A stretch of 64,000 bases of DNA, taken from NCBI GenBank assembly GCA_026195255.1, contig JAPHSS010000020.1, positions 176,887 to 240,886 on the forward strand, in the 5' to 3' direction. Source of the DNA: Gammaproteobacteria bacterium (GTDB lineage: Bacteria; Pseudomonadota; Gammaproteobacteria; SZUA-229). A model generated the notes under the pieces. It saw only the letters and a program-made list of their open reading frames with translations, did not search any database and was not told the DNA's origin. The position numbers and the translations under genes are program-made. Positions 8,323-15,090 of this stretch are shown here, in pieces (the stretch's first letter is position 1; each line of letters begins with the position of its first letter).

Positions 8323-8640
8323 TTAATTCTCATCACCAGAACACTTTGGCCCAGGCTTTTTCTTTTTAAGGGTACGCTGTAAAAGCTGTTCTACCTTTTC
8401 TTCAAACGACTCATTTCCAAGTGGTCGTCCTGTGCGTTCATGCTGTGCAAATAAACAATCTGTTTGCGTTTGCGCCTCATATAAATACGCCCTCCAGTCG
8501 CCAACCAACGAATGTAATCTATCTGGTTAAATTATTCCGTTGCTATCTTCACCCGCTAAATGTGCATGCACGCTGCTCCAACGATAGTCCCACGGTTTTT
8601 AACCAGGCCCGGTTTCGAAAAATTCGGGGCAGAGTAAAAT
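8323..8640 (-). pseudogene. Decayed REP-associated tyrosine transposase (RAYT/Y1), C-terminal part
   Basis: The 61-aa ORF of the track is the end of a Y1-type REP-associated transposase: HERTGRPLGNESFEEKVEQLL...KKKKPGPK is the family's C-terminal signature. Reading further upstream in the same frame gives PWDYRWSSVHAHLAGED, the typical YPWSS..AHL block, followed by an in-frame TAA before DRLHSLVGDWRAYL. A second frame carries KPGLVKN, so there is at least one frameshift. The catalytic HUH part is missing. The flanks carry the tggggacacaatacttaattct-type motif that often accompanies these genes. It is a dead remnant. Confidence 0.75.
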
Positions 8641-8649
8641 CAAATTGAC

Positions 8650-8955
8650 CTACCTGGTTTTTAACTTAAGTAATGTCTTAGCTCGCAGACTAGCTGGAAG
8701 CGATCCAAACACTAAAATCATCTCAGCCATTTCATCATCCTCGGCGTAAAAGTAGCAAGCAGGTACTTTAAGTACTTTTGCAAAGCGTGCTATCGTTGTG
8801 AAATCTGGGATGTGCTTTCCTTTCTCATATTGATTCATTCGCGCACTGGCAGAAAATTCATCTATGCCGGCCAGTATGCCAAGTTTTTTTTGGCTTAAAT
8901 CGGCTTTTGTTCTTAATTCTTTGATGCGCTTACTAATTGGTGGTTGTTTAGCCAT
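8650..8955 (-). CDS. XRE-family HTH transcriptional regulator
   Basis: 101 aa. A Cro/C1-type helix-turn-helix fills residues about 8-68 (RIKELRTKADLSQKKLGILAGID...YEKGKHIPDFTTIARFAKVLKVP). A short C-terminal tail follows. The upstream DNA (8981-9019) holds two overlapping palindromes that would suit autoregulation. Its nearest divergent neighbours are the unknown genes at 9243 and 9667. It may be a phage- or island-type repressor. The family is clear; the regulated genes are unknown. Confidence 0.82.
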   Translation of the reverse strand: MAKQPPISKRIKELRTKADLSQKKLGILAGIDEFSASARMNQYEKGKHIPDFTTIARFAKVLKVPACYFYAEDDEMAEMILVFGSLPASLRAKTLLKLKTR

Positions 8956-8980
8956 CGATCAGACTCATATTTATACGTAG

Positions 8981-9019
8981 CTAAGATATTCTTAGTATTT
9001 GACTTGACTAGATACTAAG
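8981..9019. promoter_or_regulatory. Overlapping palindromes upstream of XRE gene, candidate operator
   Basis: CTAAGA-TAT-TCTTAG (8981-8995) overlaps a wider repeat CTTAGTAT (8991-8998)...ATACTAAG (9012-9019) with a 13-nt spacer containing TTGACT. The array lies 26-64 bp before the XRE start codon and 220 bp before the next rightward gene. It is probably the autoregulatory operator; this is inferred from symmetry and position. Confidence 0.55.
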
Positions 9020-9242
9020 GGATACTTTGCTCTGATATTAAATGCATGTCGGAATTGAGCTGGCTAATGTCTGTTGTTCACGCCCAGCAGATTACTGAGT
9101 TTGAAGGGAATTGGTGCTTGTTTTCTGATGGTTTTGTTAGTTTGTGCTGGGGTGAATCTAACGAATTTATGATTTGGTACCTAGCACAAGCATAGCAACG
9201 TTTTTGTATTTTCTGTTACTTAATCTTTATAGAGGCGCGCCT

Positions 9243-9557
9243 ATGAGTAATGACGAGTTCAAAAAAAGTTTTAATATAAAGTTACATCGATTAAAAACTT
9301 CACTTCAATTGCGAACCATTAAACTCTCTGAGGCAAATAAACTAAGGTTAGCTTTTAACAATATCCAGTATAAAGTGCGGATAGAGCGCTATATAGATCA
9401 ACTGACGTACCTGCTTAATAATCCACATTTTTATAAACCCGTAGATTGCGATATTGAGGTTTATTTCGAACAGGTCGATAACTATTTATTGATGGTGGGT
9501 GAAGTTATTTCTGGGCTGTATGATATTGGTTTCCTTTGTGAGAAGGGCTCTGAATGA
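9243..9557 (+). CDS. Hypothetical protein
   Basis: 104 aa starting MSNDEFKKSFNIKLHRLK. I do not recognise it. It is mostly helical and charged, with no signal peptide or membrane segment. The track start at 9174 would add a hydrophobic leader, but the ATG at 9243 follows AGAGGCG and gives a more natural start. It sits on the divergent side of the XRE regulator's operator array, so it may be under its control. An unrelated small gene follows 109 bp later. Confidence 0.5.
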   Translation: MSNDEFKKSFNIKLHRLKTSLQLRTIKLSEANKLRLAFNNIQYKVRIERYIDQLTYLLNNPHFYKPVDCDIEVYFEQVDNYLLMVGEVISGLYDIGFLCEKGSE

Positions 9558-9666
9558 TGCTTTAAGAGTGAGTTACTGATTTGATGCGTCGACTGTGTAT
9601 GTGTACATTTCTGAATCTATCATCCAAGCGGAATTCTTTTATAAAAAATAGTTGAAGGGATTAACA

Positions 9667-9936
9667 ATGACTTTAAAACAGCGATTCTTAGATGCGGTGC
9701 AAAAGGGCGAACTAGGTTCTGTTGATGAAAGGGGTGTAGTTGTTACGATAAAACAGTTTAAGTTATATTTTAGTGATGTGAAAACCGATTACGTAAACTC
9801 GTTTCTACTCGCAGCGACTATAGAGACGGGTCAACTCACTGCTAGCCATACCCGATTCGTATTTCGTATACGTAATGGTGTTTATCTTGTGCATAGCGAT
9901 GCGCTTGACGCCTTTTGCACAAATGAAAATAAATAG
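9667..9936 (+). CDS. Hypothetical protein
   Basis: 89 aa starting MTLKQRFLDAVQKGELG. I do not recognise it. The SD GAAGGGA lies just before the ATG at 9667, so that start is preferred to the TTG at 9652 used in the track. The fold may be winged-helix-like: a conserved-looking helix RFLDAVQKGEL, then TIKQFKLYF, and a basic strand pair FVFRIRNGVYLV. A DNA-binding role is a guess. Confidence 0.55.
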   Translation: MTLKQRFLDAVQKGELGSVDERGVVVTIKQFKLYFSDVKTDYVNSFLLAATIETGQLTASHTRFVFRIRNGVYLVHSDALDAFCTNENK

Positions 9937-10040
9937 ATACTCATTGCAAACAATAAAATAAATATAAAAACAGAAGCAGGTATTTATTATGTGTTAAAAA
10001 CTATTATTCTATATTTTTTGATAAAATTTTATGAAATAGG

Positions 10041-10442
10041 ATGACTATAAACAAGACAGAAGGTTTCTCTAAAAATTATGATAATGCTGCTAGACTATCC
10101 AAAACACTCAAACGTGCGGGTTATGTTGACATTGCACTGGATGTTGGTCAAAGCGGTGTTAAAATTCATGAGGCTTGTACAATTGGCACTGATCTAGCAG
10201 TGTACAAAGACATCATTTAAAGAAAGTGCAGGTTAATGGGTAGCGTAGCTGGTGGCACCGGTGGTGGCATTGCTTCAGCCTGTATAACATGTAATTTAGT
10301 GTTTGGTTTAGAAACTGCTGGTACAAGTCTGCTATGGTGTGGAATTGTAGCCGGTGTTGCAGGCGGTTATTTTGGCGGTAAATATGCAGGAGTAGCTACA
10401 GGTTTTGCTGGAGAGAAATTATATGAAACCACTATCAGATAA
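10041..10442 (+). pseudogene. Split pore-like toxin/effector C-terminal domain (glycine-zipper)
   Basis: Two short same-frame pieces: a 59-aa ORF (10041-10220, not in the track, MTINKTEGFSKNYDNAARL...) and a 68-aa ORF (10236-10442) full of GxxxG-like glycine motifs (VAGGTGGGIA, GVAGGYFGGKYAG). They are separated by one TAA. Reading between them in the +1 frame gives KESAG, so a +1 and a -1 change would restore a continuous ...DIIKESAGLMGSVAGG... protein. From memory, this ALDVGQSG...EACT...NLVFGL..AGTS.LWC pattern occurs at the C-terminus of type VI or polymorphic toxins. No delivery domain is present, so this is probably a toxin remnant. The next gene could be its immunity gene. Confidence 0.55.
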
Positions 10443-10450
10443 GCATTATC

Positions 10451-10780
10451 ATGACTAGTATTGAAGCCATTATGATCAGTTTTTCTGTAGTTGGTACGCT
10501 TTGCATATTTATTGCCATCGGCCTGATGTTTTATATTGGTAAAACACGAGTAAAGACTATAGACAAAGCCGTTCTTGGCTATGAATACCCTAATGACAGT
10601 ATCTTTTCTTTAATGCTTCGTGTGCCTAATTATGGCGGTGGATTTTTATGGGAATGGAGCGCAAAACGAAGTGGACTTAAAGGCAAGATAGAACACTTTG
10701 ATAACAAATTTAAACGACCTTTTATTGTTAATTATATACTCCTGATTATTGGAACCCTCTCTTTTCTCATCAGTTTTTAA
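10451..10780 (+). CDS. Small inner-membrane protein, putative immunity protein
   Basis: 109 aa with two hydrophobic segments: about residues 7-30 (IMISFSVVGTLCIFIAIGLMFYI) and about 91-107 at the C-terminus. A soluble ~55-residue part between them contains YGGGFLWEWSAKR. It starts 9 bp after the toxin-like remnant on the same strand. Small membrane proteins in this position commonly protect against pore-forming effectors, hence the label. No specific family is recognised. If the toxin is dead, this could persist as an orphan immunity gene. Confidence 0.5.
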   Translation: MTSIEAIMISFSVVGTLCIFIAIGLMFYIGKTRVKTIDKAVLGYEYPNDSIFSLMLRVPNYGGGFLWEWSAKRSGLKGKIEHFDNKFKRPFIVNYILLIIGTLSFLISF

Positions 10781-11256
10781 TTGGTAAGGTTTACAGTCTC
10801 ATTTAATTATTTAACTTATGATTATTTTACTTGGGCCTATGGATTCTGGGGTCAAATAATTCTGGGGATAATTCTGGGGAACAATGAACCTCCCCCGATT
10901 TAAATTATAGTAATATGAAATAATCGTGGTTGTTCCCGGTTTAATTCAAACCATGGTTATCAGGTGTGATTTCAAGTGAGGCCTGAGCCCTAGTGGGCGT
11001 GGGTTTATCTGATGCATGATATGGGTGTGCTCCACTGTTCAGTAATTTGTGCACTGCGCTTGCAGTTTGTTACTTGTCGAACTTATGATGGATATCCTGT
11101 TTAATCGATGTTTAGTTAATTATAATGTGTGTATATCTGCGTTTTGGCATGAGTATGTCATTGTCATGGGGGAGTTTAGTAAGATATTAATTGAGATGGT
11201 TAGATATCAACTGTATTATGGGGGTCTATATAGGACGCTAACCTCGAGTAATTACC
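10781..11256. other. Intergenic stretch with repeated TTCTGGGG motifs
   Basis: No convincing gene. At 10850-10885 the sequence attctggggtcaaataattctggggataattctgggga repeats ATTCTGGGG three times, the same motif that flanks the RAYT remnant at about 8305. The track ORF at 11049 has no SD and overlaps the next gene. The rest is AT-rich with no clear structure. Confidence 0.5.
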
Positions 11257-11589
11257 ATGAATATCAAGATTTTATTAGTTTTTATTTTATTAGCTTTTAA
11301 CCATAATTTATATGCAACACAAGCAGACTCGCACAATGATTATCAATTAATCTGTGATGCATTTAATAAAAACTCAACTAACACTCCAGCTTTCAAAAAC
11401 TTAACTAGAGAACAAAGTCTTGATAAAATAAATGACTACATATGGGCTAACATAAAAACTAAACAGGCGAAGGATATACTTTCAGTTATTGCTTCTGCTT
11501 CTCCAGACAAAAAATATGATTTACTTAAAGAAACAATTGAGCTTGTTACAGAAAAACAATGGGACTGCCCAGCAATGCGTGATTACTAG
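11257..11589 (+). CDS. Small exported hypothetical protein
   Basis: 110 aa with a clear Sec signal peptide (MNIKILLVFILLAFNHNLYAT, cleavage probably after YA). The mature ~90 residues contain two or three Cys, a helical middle (KAKDILSVIASASPDKKYDLLKE) and a WDCPAMRDY end. I do not know a named family, though the C-terminal W-x-CPAM pattern looks conserved from memory in small periplasmic proteins. It meets the convergent membrane gene tail to tail with a 4-bp overlap. Function unknown. Confidence 0.6.
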   Translation: MNIKILLVFILLAFNHNLYATQADSHNDYQLICDAFNKNSTNTPAFKNLTREQSLDKINDYIWANIKTKQAKDILSVIASASPDKKYDLLKETIELVTEKQWDCPAMRDY

Positions 11590-11867
11590 AAAGTAATTAA
11601 AAACAGGATAAAGCTAGTCAATAGTATATACCCTGAAATTTTTCTAGATATAGTTGTAGATCCATTAATGGCTATTAAAATAGATGTCCCGAGTAATATT
11701 ATTGAGCTTGCAGCTAAATACGCTTGCACTCCAATCAACACATATGATGATCTGAAAAACTTCGATGGCAAGCTCATTTGTCCCGTATAAGCTATATAAA
11801 TTCCGTATAAAATTATCACAATTGAAATAATTGAAAAAAAAATCTTATCAATTTTATATTTAGGCAC
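11586..11867 (-). CDS. Small integral membrane protein, hypothetical
   Basis: 93 aa with three predicted membrane segments: about 8-28, 43-65 and 75-92. No recognised motif. It follows the 216-aa gene on the same strand by 21 bp and probably shares its transcript. The low-complexity hydrophobic content makes the coding call less certain, but its operon position supports it. Confidence 0.45.
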   Translation of the reverse strand: MPKYKIDKIFFSIISIVIILYGIYIAYTGQMSLPSKFFRSSYVLIGVQAYLAASSIILLGTSILIAINGSTTISRKISGYILLTSFILFLITF

Positions 11868-11888
11868 TGTATTTAATCACGATACTAA

Positions 11889-12539
11889 TTAAAATGGATA
11901 TACAATTTTATAATTATTTTTCCATACAGGAAGTTCAAATACAGATAACTGCTTTTCAAACCCTTTAAGTACATTTAAAGTTAATTTTTGCTTATTGTTA
12001 TCTGATAAAGCCTTAAATATGAGCTGCAATGTTTCTTTCTTTACGTTCTTATTTTTAATTTCGCTGTTTAAACGATGAATTACCGAATCACTTGCGGCTT
12101 TCCAGGCCTTGTCTCGCTGTTGTATATCCCAGGCCTTTGCTTTTACTACACCAGGAGTAATGTTCCTCAGCACCGTTGGAGAGCGCGTGGGAATAATGTC
12201 ACCATATGTCCAGGCAGTAATTGTATAAGCAACTGCTCTCATGCCATATAAGCGCAAGCCCGCTTCCATGCCATTAATAATGCTTAACATTGCACCTACA
12301 GGAAATAATACGATAGAGCTAACACTCGCTGCAGACGCCGCGATTGATAATAATTTAATATCACCGATTATTACTGATACCTGAGGAATTAATTCAGCTA
12401 AAACTACTGTATTATCAATCCAGGCTATTTTATCTATAACCTGAGTTAGGAGTGGTAAATTATCACCTTTTAGGGTTAAGTCTTTTGAAATGAGTTCTTG
12501 AATTATCTGCTTGTTATTGTGGCTGGTTTGATTAGTCAT
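11889..12539 (-). CDS. Hypothetical protein with a hydrophobic central hairpin
   Basis: 216 aa, intact frame, with the SD AAGGAT about 10 nt before the ATG. A hydrophobic stretch at about 60-95 (LLSIAASAASVSSIVLFPVGAMLSIINGMEAGLRLYGMRA) is followed by AWTYGD and a basic helical C-terminus (KAWDIQQRDKAWKAASDSVIHRL). No name can be given. The layout, with a membrane-inserting hairpin in a soluble protein next to a small membrane protein gene, is compatible with an effector and immunity pair, but nothing proves this. Confidence 0.55.
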   Translation of the reverse strand: MTNQTSHNNKQIIQELISKDLTLKGDNLPLLTQVIDKIAWIDNTVVLAELIPQVSVIIGDIKLLSIAASAASVSSIVLFPVGAMLSIINGMEAGLRLYGMRAVAYTITAWTYGDIIPTRSPTVLRNITPGVVKAKAWDIQQRDKAWKAASDSVIHRLNSEIKNKNVKKETLQLIFKALSDNNKQKLTLNVLKGFEKQLSVFELPVWKNNYKIVYPF

Positions 12540-12677
12540 GTATCTACTATCCTTATAATTGTGACTAAATTAAATTATCCTACACATCCAGTATTATATG
12601 GTCAAGAAGCTTTTTGACCTACTATTAATGCTATCTTATGAATGTGTAGACCATATAGGGCGTCCTTACAAATTATC

Positions 12678-12708
12678 AAGGGGTCAGACTGCCCCCCTTG
12701 AACTCACT
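12678..12708. repeat. CAAGGGGTCAGACT-type intergenic repeat, single copy
   Basis: caaggggtcagactgccccccttgaac matches the repeat unit seen at 19254, 19371-19463 and 25416. AAGGGG and CCCCTT form a short inverted repeat. It lies in the spacer after the DUF302 gene. Confidence 0.55.
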
Positions 12709-12784
12709 TGAACTGCCGCTCTGCTGTCAGACCATCAATCACCGCTTTATCTTTTAAATAATGCATCAAGTCCGCCACTTAATA

Positions 12785-13156
12785 TCAGCTTAATTCTGAA
12801 GCCAGTACTGAAAATAACTCTTCTATCTTTTCCAGCACTTGATGATTTTCTACCTGATAACTACCTATGTAGTCATCCGTTGTCTGATGAATCATCAGCG
12901 CTTGAGCGTCTTTTTCAACAATGGCTAAACGTAGAGGAAGATCAAGACTCATTAAAATATCTTTTTGCATCAACTTTGTACCAGCAAGCGGATTTCCAAA
13001 AATGAGGGCACGCGATGCCGGCATTTCAAGGCCAACTGATACTGCATTGGCCTGGTGATCAATATCAGCAAATAAAGTAAAGCCTTTATCCTGTAATGAC
13101 TTTTTTACAAGCTCAGCCGCTTCGCCTACAGATACTTTCAATACTGTTTGCTTCAT
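12785..13156 (-). CDS. DUF302 domain protein
   Basis: 123 aa filled by one DUF302 domain. The signature FGNPLAGTKLMQ...LDLPLRLAIVEKD is present at about residues 53-82. Members are small alpha/beta proteins often found beside redox or sulfur and nitrogen oxidation genes; their reaction is unknown. It starts 22 bp after the cytochrome P460 stop with the SD AAGGAA, so the two are co-transcribed. No signal peptide is visible, so it should be cytoplasmic, unlike its exported neighbour. Confidence 0.88.
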   Translation of the reverse strand: MKQTVLKVSVGEAAELVKKSLQDKGFTLFADIDHQANAVSVGLEMPASRALIFGNPLAGTKLMQKDILMSLDLPLRLAIVEKDAQALMIHQTTDDYIGSYQVENHQVLEKIEELFSVLASELS

Positions 13157-13177
13157 ATTATAAATTCCTTGATAAAC

Positions 13178-13759
13178 CTATTTTGTTACTAATGTTGGAT
13201 AAGCCTCAGTATAAATCCAGTCTTTCTCTTTTGCTGGTACATGACAGCCTAAACAGTCTTTCTTGTAGTCTGTTGCAGCATTTGTTGTTTCAGCACCAGG
13301 TTTAAATAATGCCCAGCCCCAACCATCACCCCACAGGCCATTACTGGAAAAACGATTTTTACTGTCTTTAATCATCACAAACCACTGCTTGACGTTTTTA
13401 TTCGCATAAGAAACACCCGAACCTGTGGAGTAATCTGCAGCCGTTGATGAACGCAATTCTTTTACCAGTGTTGCACCATCAGGAAACCTGCCTGTTTTAC
13501 GATATGCTTCAACGCTTTCTTTTTCCGTATAGACATCATGGAAACCACTGGCATCACCGTCAGGAACAAACCACGAACCCAAATGAACCATTGAAGCACG
13601 AAAATCTTTTGGTGAGCTAATATTGCCATTTGCATCCACATAAGGTGAAATTGTAAACGCATCACCCGCTACCGCTATTACAGGAATTGCAAACTGTGCC
13701 GACATTGCCACTAAAGTAAATCCGCATACTTTAAATAGATTGTTTTTCATATTTATCAT
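13178..13759 (-). CDS. Cytochrome P460-family c-type cytochrome
   Basis: About 193 aa with a signal peptide (hydrophobic core FKVCGFTLVAMSAQFAIPVIAVAG). The mature part shows the P460 pattern: a Tyr-rich N-terminal strand, W-F-V-P, VYTEKESVEAYRKTGRFPDGATLVKEL, and a single C-terminal haem site CLGCH. P460 enzymes oxidise hydroxylamine or detoxify NO in the periplasm through an unusual Lys-linked haem. The track start 13777 is replaced by the ATG at 13759, which has AGGTAGGG about 6 nt upstream. It is the first gene of a P460-DUF302 operon divergent from an AraC-type regulator. The substrate is inferred. Confidence 0.87.
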   Translation of the reverse strand: MINMKNNLFKVCGFTLVAMSAQFAIPVIAVAGDAFTISPYVDANGNISSPKDFRASMVHLGSWFVPDGDASGFHDVYTEKESVEAYRKTGRFPDGATLVKELRSSTAADYSTGSGVSYANKNVKQWFVMIKDSKNRFSSNGLWGDGWGWALFKPGAETTNAATDYKKDCLGCHVPAKEKDWIYTEAYPTLVTK

Positions 13760-13853
13760 GGTTACCCTACCTTTCATTGATTTTAAGCAAAACCCACTTT
13801 TGCTCTATTGGGCGTTAGTATAAGTCTCACCCAGTCAAAACAAGGTATTTGAG

Positions 13854-14825
13854 ATGGTCGAAAAAGTATCCCACAGTATCAAAAACAGGCAAACGACAAC
13901 GACTGCGCCCAAATCAAATGTATTAAGCGATGTACTCGATACATTACGTTTTCGTGGCAGTATTTTTTTTCGATCAAAATTAGCTTCTCCCTGGGGGATG
14001 TCACTACAAAAGCTAAACAACCCTCGTTTTCATATCGCTTTAAGCGGAAATTGTTATATTGGTGTAGAAGCGAATGCTGAAAAAGAAGTTATCAACATCA
14101 AACAAATGGATATCGTCATGCTGCCACATGGGGAGATGCACTGGATTGCAGATCAACCCAATCGAAAGTTAACACCAAGTACAACAGCAGGTGATGCCTG
14201 CGAATTAGGTAAGCCACTTTTTCAGGATGGAGAAATCACTAATAAACTTATCTGTGGTCTTATCGATTACGATAAAGACATGTTGCACCCTATCGTGGAC
14301 TCTTTACCTTCTGCATTACATTTCACTGACATAGAAAAAGATAACCCAATATGGATGACCGTGTTATTACTTGATGCCGAAATGGAGCAAAGTGATTCAA
14401 ATAAAACATCCATTATCGACCGCTTAACAGAAGTACTGTTCTTACAATTATTAAATAGACATATAAATGAAAATAAAGAGTTAACAGGTTTTTTTGCTGC
14501 CTTACAAAACAATCGAATTCATCACGCACTCGAATTGATTCATCAAAACCCACAAAATGAATGGACCTTAGATTTACTAGCCGAACAGGTAAACATGTCT
14601 CGTGCAACTTTAATTAGACAATTTAAAAACACCGTCGGCGTTCCACCAATGGCATACATATTAAACTGGCGAATGATAAAAGCTCATCATTTGATTAAAC
14701 ATTCAAGTAAAAGCATTGATCAAATCTCCGAACTAGTCGGATTCTCCACGGCACGAACGCTTACCAAATCATTTCATCGTCATTATGGTGTAACACCAGG
14801 CGAACTGAGGCGAAAACGAACATAA
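13854..14825 (+). CDS. AraC-family transcriptional regulator with cupin domain
   Basis: 323 aa. N-terminal cupin-type sensor about 25-200 (RGSIFFRSKLASPWG...MLPHGEMHWIAD, as in the AraC cupin_6 group). The C-terminal double helix-turn-helix runs about 220-318 (LDLLAEQVNMSRATLIRQFK; ISELVGFSTARTLTKSFHRHYGVTPGELRR). The ATG at 13854 follows AAGG about 9 nt upstream. It is divergent from the P460-DUF302 operon with only ~95 bp between, so control of that operon is likely. The ligand is unknown. Confidence 0.9.
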   Translation: MVEKVSHSIKNRQTTTTAPKSNVLSDVLDTLRFRGSIFFRSKLASPWGMSLQKLNNPRFHIALSGNCYIGVEANAEKEVINIKQMDIVMLPHGEMHWIADQPNRKLTPSTTAGDACELGKPLFQDGEITNKLICGLIDYDKDMLHPIVDSLPSALHFTDIEKDNPIWMTVLLLDAEMEQSDSNKTSIIDRLTEVLFLQLLNRHINENKELTGFFAALQNNRIHHALELIHQNPQNEWTLDLLAEQVNMSRATLIRQFKNTVGVPPMAYILNWRMIKAHHLIKHSSKSIDQISELVGFSTARTLTKSFHRHYGVTPGELRRKRT

Positions 14826-15090
14826 CAAAGCTGCCAGAAACTATTTATAATTATTAAATTGAGCAACCGAAAACGACAAGCTTCGAGCTCTCCAGTGGAA
14901 AGAAAAATAGTACGGGCACACTCCCCTATTGACTACACATAGCAGTTTACGTGGGTTTAAAGACTCGCTAACCGGGCCTTATAATCTGCAGGACGAGTGT
15001 TCGACCACTCCGGGCCCACCATTTTCTCCTCTTCTCGGCATTACAGACTCCAGACTCAAACACTCCCCACCGTGCTGGCAGGCACAGAAC

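Noticed and set aside
11049-11300. 83-aa ORF before the exported 110-aa protein
   Set aside because: No SD; it overlaps the signal-peptide gene in another frame and has no protein-like pattern.
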